Origin: Defluviicoccus sp.
Lineage (GTDB): Bacteria; Pseudomonadota; Alphaproteobacteria; MPNO01
Assembly: GCA_028821395.1 (NCBI GenBank)
Contig: JAPPGP010000003.1
Coordinates: forward strand, 62,447 to 114,217
DNA length: 51,771 nucleotides
Direction of reading: 5' to 3'
Each line of letters begins with the position of its first letter. Positions within the stretch are counted from its first letter, which is position 1. Position numbers and translations under genes: made by a program. Below, piece after piece: positions 15,811-23,996 of the stretch. The notes beneath the pieces are model-generated. The model worked only from the letters and a program-made list of their open reading frames with translations. It was not told the DNA's origin and did no database searches.

Positions 15811-16719
15811 GTGCGGGCGGTGGACGACCATCTGATCGGGATTCTGTCCAATATCGGGATGATCTCGTTCATCGCGCTGTCGGCCTATCTGCTGCTGATC
15901 GTGGGCGAGATCTCGTTCGGGCAGCAGGCCTTCTTCGCCATCGGCGCCTATGCCGCGGGGATCGCGACGGCGATGTGGGGCTGGGACTTCTGGCCCGGGC
16001 TGGTGTGGGGAGCAGGCATCGCCGCGCTCGCGGCGGTGCTGGTCGGCATCCCGACGCTGAGAATCCGCGGGCTCTATTTCTCGATCGCGACGCTCGCCTT
16101 CGCCGAGATGGTGCGCCTGGTCTTCGAGGTGTTCGAGTACCGCGTCGAGATCGACGGCGAGATGGTCGGGCCCGACGGCTCCGACGGCTTCCGCGACATC
16201 CGTTACATCTTCGAGAACGACATCACGGCGTTCGAGTACATGGCGATGATCTACGCCCTGCTCGCCGCCGTGCTCGGCGCCTTCTTCCTGCTGGAACGCT
16301 CCCGCCTGGGGTCGATCTTCCGCATGATCGGCCAGGACCACATCCTCGCCGAGATGCAGGGGCTCAACGTCACCCTCTACAAGATCCTCGCGCTCTGCAT
16401 GGCCGGCTTCGTCGCCGGGATCGGCGGCGCGCTCTACGCGCATTTGACGACCTTCGTCGAGCCCAAGATCTTCAACGTCATGCTGGGCGTCCACAGCCTG
16501 GCCTACGGGCTGATCGGCGGGCTCGGCACGGCGTTCGGCCCGCTCATCGGGGTTGCCATCGATATCGGCTTTCTCGAGAGCGTGCAGTTCATCTCGGGCT
16601 ACCGGATGATCGCCTTCGGCGGGCTGGTGGCGGTGCTGCTGATCGTCCGGCCGCGCGGCCTGCTGGACGAGGCGGCGGTCAACCGGATCAGGCTGCTGCT
16701 GCGCCGCCGCCATGCTTGA
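15811..16719 (+). CDS. livM: ABC importer permease, LivM type
   Basis: LivM permease, about 302 residues. Signature blocks: ISFGQQAFFAIGAYAAGI near 30-47, IRGLYFSIATLAFAEMVRL near 82-100, and the cytoplasmic segment GQDHILAEMQGLNVTLYK near 172-189. Start choice is uncertain: GTG at 15811, GTG at 15820 and TTG at 15787 are all in frame; AGGG at 15804-15807 leaves 3 or 12 bases to the two GTGs. It overlaps LivG by 8 bases. No LivH or binding protein is adjacent, so this set is incomplete as it stands and may share the spare LivH at 3440. Confidence 0.9.
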   Translation: MRAVDDHLIGILSNIGMISFIALSAYLLLIVGEISFGQQAFFAIGAYAAGIATAMWGWDFWPGLVWGAGIAALAAVLVGIPTLRIRGLYFSIATLAFAEMVRLVFEVFEYRVEIDGEMVGPDGSDGFRDIRYIFENDITAFEYMAMIYALLAAVLGAFFLLERSRLGSIFRMIGQDHILAEMQGLNVTLYKILALCMAGFVAGIGGALYAHLTTFVEPKIFNVMLGVHSLAYGLIGGLGTAFGPLIGVAIDIGFLESVQFISGYRMIAFGGLVAVLLIVRPRGLLDEAAVNRIRLLLRRRHA

Positions 16720-17470
16720 AGTCGAAAACCTTGTCCGCAAATTCGGCGCCGTCGAGGCCATCGCCGGGCTCGATCTCGCCGTCGCGCCCGGCGACTGTCT
16801 CGGGCTGATCGGCCCCAACGGGTCCGGCAAGACCACGCTGTTCAACGTGGTCACCGGCGTCTACCCGCCGAGCGCGGGCCTCATCCGCCTCGACGGCGAG
16901 GACGTCGCCGGGTCGAGGCCCGACTGGATCGTGAACCGGGGCGTCGCGCGCACCTTCCAGAATCTCCGCATCTTCGAGCGCATGACGGTGTTCGAGAACG
17001 TGTGGGCGGCGCAGCACCGGCGCGGCGACGTGGCGCCGCGCGAATTGCTGTTTGCCCGCCCGTCCGCCGAGCGCGCGCGGCGGGCGGAGGTCGACGCGCT
17101 GCTGGAACGGGCCGGGCTCGCGGACCGGCGCGACATCCTGGCCGGCGGCCTGCCGCTGCCCGACCAGCGGCGCCTCGAGCTCGTGCGCGCGCTGGCCCGC
17201 GGCCCCCGGCTGTTGCTGCTCGACGAGCCCGCGGGTGGCATGACTCCGGCCGAGACCGAGCGCATGGCGGAGCTGATCCGCGAGACGGCGCTCCCGGGTC
17301 GCACCTGTATCGTGATCGAGCACAAGATGGAAATGATCCGCGAGCTATGCGACCGCGTCTGCGTGCTCGATTTCGGCCGCAAGATCGCCGAGGGCTCGCC
17401 CGAGTCGGTGCTGCGGGACGACCGGGTGATCGAGGCCTATATCGGGCGCGAGGTCGGCGAAGATGCTTGA
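16712..17470 (+). CDS. livG: ABC importer ATPase, LivG type
   Basis: 252-residue ATPase. Walker A GPNGSGKTTLF near residues 34-44, ARTFQNLRIFERM near 79, signature region LPLPDQRRLELVRAL near 148 (LPLPDQ rather than the usual LSFGEQ, so the LSGGQ-type motif is degenerate), Walker B LLLLDEPAGGM near 168, switch histidine in IVIEHKMEMI near 204. It overlaps the next ATPase by 8 bases. The altered signature is notable because the two ATPases share catalytic sites; the LivF partner keeps a normal LSGGQ. Confidence 0.92.
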   Translation: MLEVENLVRKFGAVEAIAGLDLAVAPGDCLGLIGPNGSGKTTLFNVVTGVYPPSAGLIRLDGEDVAGSRPDWIVNRGVARTFQNLRIFERMTVFENVWAAQHRRGDVAPRELLFARPSAERARRAEVDALLERAGLADRRDILAGGLPLPDQRRLELVRALARGPRLLLLDEPAGGMTPAETERMAELIRETALPGRTCIVIEHKMEMIRELCDRVCVLDFGRKIAEGSPESVLRDDRVIEAYIGREVGEDA

Positions 17471-18185
17471 GCTGCGCGACCTCAGGCTGGATTACGGCCG
17501 GATCCGGGCGCTGCAGGGGGTGTCGCTCGACGTGGGCGAGGGCGAGATCGTCGCGCTGATCGGCGCCAACGGGGCGGGCAAGAGCTCGACGATGAACGCG
17601 ATCTCCGGCATCGTCCGCCCGTCCGGCGGCGAGATCCGCTTCGAGGGCGAGGACCTCGCCGGGCTCTCCTCGCACGCGATCGTCCGGCGCGGCATCGTCC
17701 AGGTGCCGGAGGGGCGGCTGATCTTCGCCGGGCTGACGATCGAGGAGAATCTGCGGCTCGCCGCCGCCGCCTGCCATGACCGGCGGCAGGAGGACGCGGC
17801 GCTCGACCGCGTGCTGGCGCTGTTTCCCATGCTGGCCGACCGGTTGAAGGACCGGGGGTCCGGCCTGAGCGGCGGGCAGGCCCAGATGCTGGCGCTGGCG
17901 CGCGGGCTGGTCGCGTCGCCGCGGCTGCTGCTGCTCGACGAGCCCTCGCTCGGCCTCGCCCCGGTCGCCGCCATCGAGGTGTTCGACCTGATCTCAAGGC
18001 TGCGCGGGAGCGGCGTCACGGTTCTGCTCGTCGAGCAGAACGTGCGCCGGGCGCTCGCCATCGCCGATCGCGGCTATGTCCTCGAGAGCGGCCGGATTAC
18101 ACTCGACGGCGAGGCGAGGGAGCTGCTCGGCCACGAGCTTCTGGTGCGTTCCTATCTCGGCATCCACAAGCGGGAGGTCGCGTGA
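17463..18185 (+). CDS. livF: ABC importer ATPase, LivF type
   Basis: 240-residue ATPase. Walker A GANGAGKSSTM near residues 34-44, VPEGRLIFAGLTIEENL near 80-96, a standard signature LSGGQAQMLALARGL near 137, Walker B LLLLDEPSLGLAP near 157 and LVEQNVRRALAIADRG near 193. Both termini overlap neighbours: 8 bases with LivG upstream and one base (TGATG) with the YtkA-like gene downstream, showing that the small periplasmic protein belongs to this operon. Confidence 0.93.
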   Translation: MLELRDLRLDYGRIRALQGVSLDVGEGEIVALIGANGAGKSSTMNAISGIVRPSGGEIRFEGEDLAGLSSHAIVRRGIVQVPEGRLIFAGLTIEENLRLAAAACHDRRQEDAALDRVLALFPMLADRLKDRGSGLSGGQAQMLALARGLVASPRLLLLDEPSLGLAPVAAIEVFDLISRLRGSGVTVLLVEQNVRRALAIADRGYVLESGRITLDGEARELLGHELLVRSYLGIHKREVA

Positions 18186-18604
18186 TGGTCAGGACGGCAT
18201 TGGCGATCGCCGCCGCGGTGTCGGCGGCGCTCTGGACGGGCGGCGCGGCGACCGCCGAGCGGGCGAAGGCGACGGTCGAGTGCGCGCCCACCGCCGAGCG
18301 GCTGGTCTATGACTGCAAGATCGTGCTGATGGGCCGCAAGAGCGGCCAGCCGCTCGCGGGCGCGAAGCTGGTGGTCGGCGCCGACATGCCGTCGATGCCG
18401 CTGGCCCACAATGTCAGGCCGGTGACGGCGGCGCCCGGGGAGAAGCCCGGCATGTACGAGGCGCGGATCGAGCTCGAGATGCACGGCGAATGGGCGCTCA
18501 GGCTCGACGTCTCCGGCCCGCTGCGCGACCGCCTGATCCACAAGATGCATTTCGGCGGGGCGAAGGGTGCGGAGACGGATCACAAGCACCACATGAAGAA
18601 GTAG
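18185..18604 (+). CDS. secreted YtkA/FixH-like protein
   Basis: 139-residue exported protein with an N-terminal signal peptide (ALAIAAAVSAALWTG, cleavage probably after GAATA). The body has a YtkA-like immunoglobulin-fold pattern: G-x-P-L-A-G-A-K-L near 57, a Met-rich ADMPSMPLAH near 67-76 and MYEARIELEMHGEWALRL near 92. The tail DHKHHMKK is His/Met rich and could bind a metal. Its start overlaps the LivF stop. Why it travels with an importer is unclear; it may be a periplasmic accessory or metal-handling protein. Confidence 0.7.
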   Translation: MVRTALAIAAAVSAALWTGGAATAERAKATVECAPTAERLVYDCKIVLMGRKSGQPLAGAKLVVGADMPSMPLAHNVRPVTAAPGEKPGMYEARIELEMHGEWALRLDVSGPLRDRLIHKMHFGGAKGAETDHKHHMKK

Positions 18605-18663
18605 ATGCGGCGCTTCCGTTGCGCTCGAAGGGATTGGACCCAATATCATTGCGAGGGGTGACC

Positions 18664-19149
18664 ATGTGGCGATCGGTTGCGATATTCCTGGTCGGCGGCG
18701 TTCTCGGAACGGGGTTCGGCGTGGCGGTGGGTTTCTTCGCGTTTCCCTACGTGTTCCCGCCGCCGCCGGCGATGGAGACTCTGGCGCCCGAGGAGCAGAC
18801 CGCCGTCGTCGCGCGCGGGACGTTCATCCACGCCGACCCCAACGACCCGATCCATTACGGCAAGGGCCGAGTCACGGTGCGCGAGAAGGTGGTCTTCCTG
18901 GAGGACGATTTCGAGGTCGGGCCCGGCCCAGCGTTCCACGTTTACCTCGTGCCGCGCGAGAAGATCCGCGACTCCGCGTCGGTCAAGGACACCATGTTCG
19001 TCGACCTCGGCAAGCTGCGCGCCTTCGAGGGCAGCCAGAGATACCCGATCCCCGCCGGGGTCGATCTCGCCAAGTACCCGAGCGTGGTGATCTGGTGCGC
19101 CCAGTTCGGCGTGCTGATCTCGCCCGCCGACCTCGCCTTCGGCGCCTGA
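18664..19149 (+). CDS. membrane-anchored DM13-domain protein
   Basis: 161-residue protein with one N-terminal hydrophobic helix (SVAIFLVGGVLGTGFGVAVG) as signal anchor, then a DM13 domain: RGTFIHADPNDPIHYGKGRV, FLEDDFEVGPGPAFHVYL near 79-96 and a single cysteine in VVIWCAQFGVLISPADL near 141-157. The GPGPAFHVYL block and the terminal W-C-x-x-F are the family hallmarks. DM13 domains are proposed electron-transfer modules. GAGGGGTG upstream supports the ATG. It lies 59 bases after the YtkA-like gene on the same strand. Confidence 0.82.
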   Translation: MWRSVAIFLVGGVLGTGFGVAVGFFAFPYVFPPPPAMETLAPEEQTAVVARGTFIHADPNDPIHYGKGRVTVREKVVFLEDDFEVGPGPAFHVYLVPREKIRDSASVKDTMFVDLGKLRAFEGSQRYPIPAGVDLAKYPSVVIWCAQFGVLISPADLAFGA

Positions 19150-19204
19150 GCTCGTCGGAGGAGCCGAATCCCGGGACGCGGGCCGGCCCTATCCCGAAGC
19201 CGTC

Positions 19205-19227
19205 ATGCCCGGACTTGTTCCGGGCAT
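19205..19227. repeat. intergenic palindromic repeat, ATGCCCGGA type
   Basis: Perfect 9-base inverted repeat ATGCCCGGA-N5-TCCGGGCAT between two convergent genes; same family as 15625-15647. Confidence 0.8.
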
Positions 19228-19248
19228 CTCCCTCGCCCGGCCGCATGG

Positions 19249-19289
19249 ATGGCCGGATCACCCCCGGACTTGATCCGGGGGCCGGCCAT
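19249..19289. repeat. nested palindromic repeat
   Basis: An outer pair ATGGCCGG / CCGGCCAT encloses an inner pair CCCCCGGA-N5-TCCGGGGG. It looks like one repeat inserted in, or grown inside, another. Lying between convergent genes ending at 19149 and 19347, it may end transcription from both sides. Confidence 0.75.
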
Positions 19290-19346
19290 GACGAGGGGGT
19301 GGCAAGAGGCGGAACGGAGGTGTTCCGGCGCCCGGGCGCGGTCCGC

Positions 19347-20579
19347 TCAGCCGTAGTCGCGCCGGTCGTCTATGACCTTGCCGTCATTGGGGAGCGCGCC
19401 GGGCTCGACGAGCTCGACTTCGGTGCGGAGCTTGCACTCGGCGCGGAAGGACTCGGCCAGCGCGGCCGCCAGATCCTCCGATCCGCCGCCCGCCTCGCAG
19501 CGCAGCAGCGGGGCGTCGATGCCGTCCTTCTCGCCGACCACGAGGCGCATGCGGCCGACCCCCGGGTGAGCGCGGAGAAGCCGGTCGATCTGGGCCGGGT
19601 CGACGAACATGCCGCGGATCTTGGTCCTCTGGTCGGCCCGACCGAGCCATCCTCTTATGCGCGGCGCGGTGCGCCCGCACGGGCTCTCTCCCTCCAGGAT
19701 CGCAGACAGGTCGCCGGTGGCGAAGCGGAGCAGCGGGTAGTCCTCGTCGAGCAGGGTGACCAGGACCTCGCCGACCTCGCCGTCGGGCACCGGGGTGCCG
19801 GTTCCCGGGCGGACGATCTCGACGATGATGTCCTCGTCCAGGATCATGCCCTCGCGCGCCTCGGACTCGTAGGCGATCAGCCCGACATCCGCCGTGCCGT
19901 AGGATTGCAGCACCGCGATGCCCCGGTCGTCGTACTCCTTGCGAAGCGGCGGCAGCAGCGCCCCGCCGCCGACCGCGCCGCGCCGGATCGAGGAGACGTC
20001 CGCCCCGGTCTCGTCCGCCCTGTCGAGGATGATCTTGAGGAAATCGGGCGTGCCGGCGAAGCCGACGGGCCGGAAATGCCCGATCGCCTGGATCTGGCTG
20101 TCGGTCTGGCCGGTGCCGCCCGGGATCACCGGGCAGCCGACGGCCTGCGCGGCGCCGTCGAACATCATGCCGGCCGGGGTGAAATGGTAGGAAAAGCAGT
20201 TGAGCACGATGTCGCCGGCGCGGAACCCGGCGGCATGGAGCGCCCGGCCCATCCGCCAGTAATCCGGACGCCGCCCCTGCGGGTCGGCGATCGGCCCCGG
20301 CGAGAGAAAGAGCCGCGTCATCTTCACGGTCGGCAGGTGGTTGAGCCCGGCGAACGGGATCGCCGAGGTCTGGCGTTCCAAGAGGTCGCCCTTGCGGATC
20401 ACCGGCAGCCCGGCCAGCGCCTCCCGGCTCGCGATGTCGGCGGGCTCTATCTCGGCGAGTCGCGCGGCCTGGCCCGGGGTCTCGCGGGCGCGCGCGACCT
20501 GTCCCGGAAGCGCCGCCATCAGCGCGACCTCGCGCGTCTCCGGCGGGCGCGTCTCGCGCTCGTCGAAAAAGGCCGTCAT
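19347..20579 (-). CDS. phenylacetate-CoA ligase-like adenylate-forming enzyme
   Basis: 410-residue AMP-forming CoA ligase of the PaaK-like family. Visible motifs: SYGTADVGLIAYES near 193-206 (A5 region), PLLRFATGDLSAI near 262-274 with the ribose-binding Asp (A7), GWLGRADQRTKIRGMFVDP near 290-308 (A8 hinge) and the tail DGKVIDDRRDYG holding the candidate catalytic Lys (A10). The ATG at 20579 overlaps the LivF stop (TGATG), making it the last gene of the long minus-strand operon. It probably activates an aromatic or other carboxylate brought in by the coupled importer. Exact acid unknown. Confidence 0.85.
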   Translation of the reverse strand: MTAFFDERETRPPETREVALMAALPGQVARARETPGQAARLAEIEPADIASREALAGLPVIRKGDLLERQTSAIPFAGLNHLPTVKMTRLFLSPGPIADPQGRRPDYWRMGRALHAAGFRAGDIVLNCFSYHFTPAGMMFDGAAQAVGCPVIPGGTGQTDSQIQAIGHFRPVGFAGTPDFLKIILDRADETGADVSSIRRGAVGGGALLPPLRKEYDDRGIAVLQSYGTADVGLIAYESEAREGMILDEDIIVEIVRPGTGTPVPDGEVGEVLVTLLDEDYPLLRFATGDLSAILEGESPCGRTAPRIRGWLGRADQRTKIRGMFVDPAQIDRLLRAHPGVGRMRLVVGEKDGIDAPLLRCEAGGGSEDLAAALAESFRAECKLRTEVELVEPGALPNDGKVIDDRRDYG

Positions 20580-21391
20580 CAAGCGAGCCAGCGCTTGCGG
20601 CGGCGATAGGATTTCACGTCGCGGTAGCTCTTGCGGCCCGACGACGACAGGCCGAGATAGAACTCCTTCACGTCCTCGTTCTCGCGCAGCACCGAAGCCT
20701 CGCCGTCCAGCACCACCCGCCCGTTCTCCAGGATGTAGCCGTAGCGGGCATAGCGCAGCGCCATGTTGGTGTTCTGCTCGGCCAGCAGGATCGTCACGCC
20801 CTCCTCCTCGTTGAGCCGCGAGACGATGCCGAAGATCTCCTCGACGAGCTGCGGGGCGAGCCCCATCGACGGCTCGTCGAGCAGGATCATCTTGGGCCGG
20901 GTCATCAGGGCGCGGCCGATCGCGGTCATCTGCTGCTCGCCGCCCGACGTGTAGCCGGCCTGCGCCTTGCGGCGCTCCTTGAGCCGGGGGAAGTAGCGAT
21001 AGACCAGGTCGAGGTCGTCGGCGAAGTTCTTCTTGTCGCCCCTTATATAGGCGCCGGTCAGCAGGTTCTCCTCGACCGTCAGGTGCTCGAAGCAGTGGCG
21101 GCCCTCCATCACCTGGACCACGCCGCGGGTGACCAGGTCGTGCGCCGTCAGCTTCTCGATGCGTTCGTTGCGGTACTCGATGGTCCCCTTGGTGACGTCC
21201 CCCCGCTCCGCCCGGAGCAGGTTGGAGATCGCCTTCAGGGTGGTCGTCTTGCCGGCGCCGTTGGCCCCGAGGAGGGCGACGATGCCCCCCTCGGGAACGT
21301 GGAAGGAAACCCCCTTGAGGACCAGGATCACCCGGTCGTAGATGACCTCGATGTTGCTGACATCGAGCAGGGCGTTCCCGTTCTCCGCCAT
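20579..21391 (-). CDS. livF: ABC importer ATPase, LivF type
   Basis: 270-residue ATPase, longer than typical LivF (about 235-240) because of a C-terminal tail ending KSYRDVKSYRRRKRWLA, which is strongly basic. Walker A GANGAGKTTTL near 38-48, VMEGRHCFEHLTVEENLL near 92-109, signature YTSGGEQQMTAIGRAL near 146 and Walker B MILLDEPSMGLAP near 168. The signature starts TSGGEQ instead of LSGGEQ, as in many LivF of acyl-CoA-ligase-linked operons. The gene is 31 bases downstream of the LivK-like gene. Confidence 0.92.
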   Translation of the reverse strand: MAENGNALLDVSNIEVIYDRVILVLKGVSFHVPEGGIVALLGANGAGKTTTLKAISNLLRAERGDVTKGTIEYRNERIEKLTAHDLVTRGVVQVMEGRHCFEHLTVEENLLTGAYIRGDKKNFADDLDLVYRYFPRLKERRKAQAGYTSGGEQQMTAIGRALMTRPKMILLDEPSMGLAPQLVEEIFGIVSRLNEEEGVTILLAEQNTNMALRYARYGYILENGRVVLDGEASVLRENEDVKEFYLGLSSSGRKSYRDVKSYRRRKRWLA

Positions 21392-21422
21392 GCCAACGGT
21401 TCCGCTACGCCTCGCTCGGGCC

Positions 21423-22748
21423 TCACCCCTCCTTCGAGCAGTCGCGCGGGGTGATGTTGTTCTCCTTCGCGTACTTGGCGGCTTCCTTCTCGACCTGCTC
21501 GCGGACGATGTCGTACATCGGCTTGTACCACTTCGAGATCAGCTTCCACTGCTTGCCGTCCCATTGCTGGAAGATGACCGGCCCGCCGCCCTCATGGTCC
21601 TCGCAGGTGATGCGGTGCGCCTGCATGAAGTCCTTGAAGCCGAGCTTGGTCAGCTTGTCCTGGGTCAGGTTGAGGTTCTCCATGCCCCAGCGGACCTGCT
21701 CGCCGGTCATCGGCTTGTTGCCGAACTTGCCCATCGCGGTGCGCATCGCCTCGGTGTCGTAGACCATGTTGGTCAGGCCGCGATTGTAGAGCACCTCGCC
21801 CCAGTTGTTCTTCTTGGCCGCCTCGACATCGCCCTTGTAGATCGTCTTCAGGATCTGCTGGTGGATGTCGTAGCTCGGGCCGACGCCGTGGAAGTTGGCC
21901 GCCTTGTACCCCTTGGCGGCTTCGCCCGCCGGGCGCACGTCGCTCTCGGAGCCGGACCACCAGACGCCGATGAACTTGTCCATCGGGAACTTGATGGCGG
22001 CGGCCTCCTTGATGGCGACCTGGTTCATCACCCCCCAGCCCCACATGAAGATGTAGTCGGGCTTCTGGCGGCGGATCTGCAGCCAGGTCGATTTCTGCTC
22101 CTGACCCGGGTGGTCGACGGCCAGCAGACCGAGATCGTAGCCGTGCTTCTCCGCCAGGATCTTCAGCGTCGGAATCGGCTCCTTGCCATAGGCCGAGTTG
22201 TGGTAGATCAGCGTGATCTTCTTGCCCTTGAGCTTGTCGAGGCCGCCCTCCTGCTCGCCGACATACTTGATGAACGCCGTCGCCTGGCTCCAGTAGCTGG
22301 TCGGCGCGGTGAACGCCCACTTGAAGACGCGCCCGTCGCCCGCGGCCGTACGGCCGTAGCCCATCGAATGGATCGGCACCTTGTCGACGAAGGCCTTCGG
22401 GATCAGCTGGTAGGTGATGCCGGTGCTGAAGGGGTTGACGATGGCGGCGCCGGTCGGGCCCTTCTTCTTCAGCTTCTCGTAGCATTCCACGCCGAGCTTG
22501 GTGTTGTACTTGGTCTCGCACTCCTCCCAGACCAGCTTGACGCCGTTGATGCCGCCGTCCCGCGCGTTGAGGAGCTTGAGATAGTCGACCATGCCGTTCG
22601 CCGCCGGAATTCCGTTCGGCGCGTAGGGCCCGGTGCGGTAGACCAGCAACGGGATGAACATTTCCCCCGCCGCCATGGCGGTCACCGGAACCGCGGGCAG
22701 ACCGACGGCCGCCGCGGTCAACAGCAGGCCCAACTTCTTGAGATTCAT
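21423..22748 (-). CDS. livK: LivK-type periplasmic substrate-binding protein
   Basis: 441-residue receptor of the Peripla_BP_6 type. The ATG at 22748, with GGGAGG six bases before it, gives an ideal signal peptide (MNLKKLGLLLTAAAVGLPAV, cleavage about AMA/AGE). The mature protein starts EMFIPLLVYRTGPYAPNGIP, showing the first strand and the T-G-P-Y loop that contacts ligand, and continues with ANGMVDYLKLLNARDGGI. It is about 60 residues longer than classical LivK, common among receptors for aromatic or fatty acids. It should feed the LivHMGF subunits encoded around it. Ligand unknown. Confidence 0.92.
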   Translation of the reverse strand: MNLKKLGLLLTAAAVGLPAVPVTAMAAGEMFIPLLVYRTGPYAPNGIPAANGMVDYLKLLNARDGGINGVKLVWEECETKYNTKLGVECYEKLKKKGPTGAAIVNPFSTGITYQLIPKAFVDKVPIHSMGYGRTAAGDGRVFKWAFTAPTSYWSQATAFIKYVGEQEGGLDKLKGKKITLIYHNSAYGKEPIPTLKILAEKHGYDLGLLAVDHPGQEQKSTWLQIRRQKPDYIFMWGWGVMNQVAIKEAAAIKFPMDKFIGVWWSGSESDVRPAGEAAKGYKAANFHGVGPSYDIHQQILKTIYKGDVEAAKKNNWGEVLYNRGLTNMVYDTEAMRTAMGKFGNKPMTGEQVRWGMENLNLTQDKLTKLGFKDFMQAHRITCEDHEGGGPVIFQQWDGKQWKLISKWYKPMYDIVREQVEKEAAKYAKENNITPRDCSKEG

Positions 22749-22916
22749 GACATCCTCCCGTGAGGTGATTGACGATTGCGTCCGCCGGAGCATTCCCGAT
22801 CTGGCCATGCCACGCCCGACGCGGCGCCGGTCCGATACCCCGGACGGGCGCGGAGTTCCGGCCGGGAATGCCTGAGAAACGCTATCACGCGCCCGAATCC
22901 AGCGTCAACCGCAGCC

Positions 22917-23993
22917 TCAATAGGGGAACGGCCATCGCCTGAGCTTCTCCTTGCCGATCTGCCACAGGCGGGCGAGCCCGGCCGGCTCGAAAATCAGGAA
23001 CACGATGATCAGCGATCCGAAAATCATGACTTCCAGATGCTTCTGGAAGTCGACCGGCATGGACAGCCCGACCAGCTGGGGCGCATTGGTGAGAAAAATC
23101 GGCAGCAACCAAATGAAGGCGGCTCCCAGATAGGCCCCCAGAATACTGCCCAGCCCGCCGATAATGATCATGAACAGGACATCGAAAGAAACGAAAATGT
23201 CGAACGCTTCGGTCTCCGCGCTGCCGAGATAGGAAAACAGCAGCAACGCTCCCGCGACGCCGCAATAGAACGAGCTGATCGCGAAAGCGAGCAGCTTGTT
23301 GGGAAGCAGGCGGATGCCGATGATCTCCGCCGCGATGTCCATGTCGCGGATCGCCATCCAGTGCCGCCCGATCCTGCTGCGCACCAGGTTCTTGGCGATC
23401 AGCCCGGCGATTATGCATAGGGTGAGGACCAGCAGATAGCGCGTCTCGGCGGTCGCCGTCGGGCCGGTGAGCATGATGCCGGCGACTTCGCGCGGCGGCG
23501 CGGTGATGGTTCCGCTGGAGTGGTAGTTGTACCACCAGGGGACCCGGTTGAACATCCAGACGAGGAAGAACTGCGCCGCCAGCGTGGCGACTGCGAGATA
23601 AAATCCCTTGATGCGCAGGCTGGGCAGGCCGAACACGATACCGACCAGCGCCGTCGCCACGCCGGCAAGGATGAACACGACGATGATGTTGAGCTCCGGG
23701 AACCCGGTGGTGAGCTTGTAGGCGGAGTAGGCGCCCATCGCCATGAAGGCGCCCGTGCCGAGCGAGAGCTGGCCGGCGTAGCCGGTAAGAATGTTGAGCC
23801 CCAGCGCCGCGATCGAAAAGATCATCATCGGAATCAACACCGCCTGAAGCATGTATTCCGACGCCATGAGCGGCACCGCGAGATAGGCGAACAGGATCAG
23901 GGCGAAGAGGAAGACACGGTCCTGGAAGATCGGAAAGATCGCCTGGTCGGCGGCATAGCTCGTCTTGAACTGGCCGGTCTCCCGGTAGAGCAT
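22917..23993 (-). CDS. livM: ABC importer permease, LivM type
   Basis: 358-residue LivM permease. Blocks: GQLSLGTGAFMAMGAYSAYK near 71-90, RIKGFYLAVATLAAQFFLVW near 126-145, MAIRDMDIAAEIIGIRLLPNK near 212-232 and GGLGSILGAYLGAAFIWLLP near 283-302. The protein has about 30 extra N-terminal residues compared with the other two LivM here. It starts 3 bases after LivH and is followed by a 168-base gap before livK, where an internal promoter is possible. Confidence 0.92.
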   Translation of the reverse strand: MLYRETGQFKTSYAADQAIFPIFQDRVFLFALILFAYLAVPLMASEYMLQAVLIPMMIFSIAALGLNILTGYAGQLSLGTGAFMAMGAYSAYKLTTGFPELNIIVVFILAGVATALVGIVFGLPSLRIKGFYLAVATLAAQFFLVWMFNRVPWWYNYHSSGTITAPPREVAGIMLTGPTATAETRYLLVLTLCIIAGLIAKNLVRSRIGRHWMAIRDMDIAAEIIGIRLLPNKLLAFAISSFYCGVAGALLLFSYLGSAETEAFDIFVSFDVLFMIIIGGLGSILGAYLGAAFIWLLPIFLTNAPQLVGLSMPVDFQKHLEVMIFGSLIIVFLIFEPAGLARLWQIGKEKLRRWPFPY

Positions 23994-23996
23994 GAC

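Noticed and set aside
18666..20609. Plus-strand open frame over the DM13 gene and the PaaK-like gene
   Set aside because: Crosses a repeat region and a well-supported opposite-strand CoA ligase; translation has no recognisable domain.
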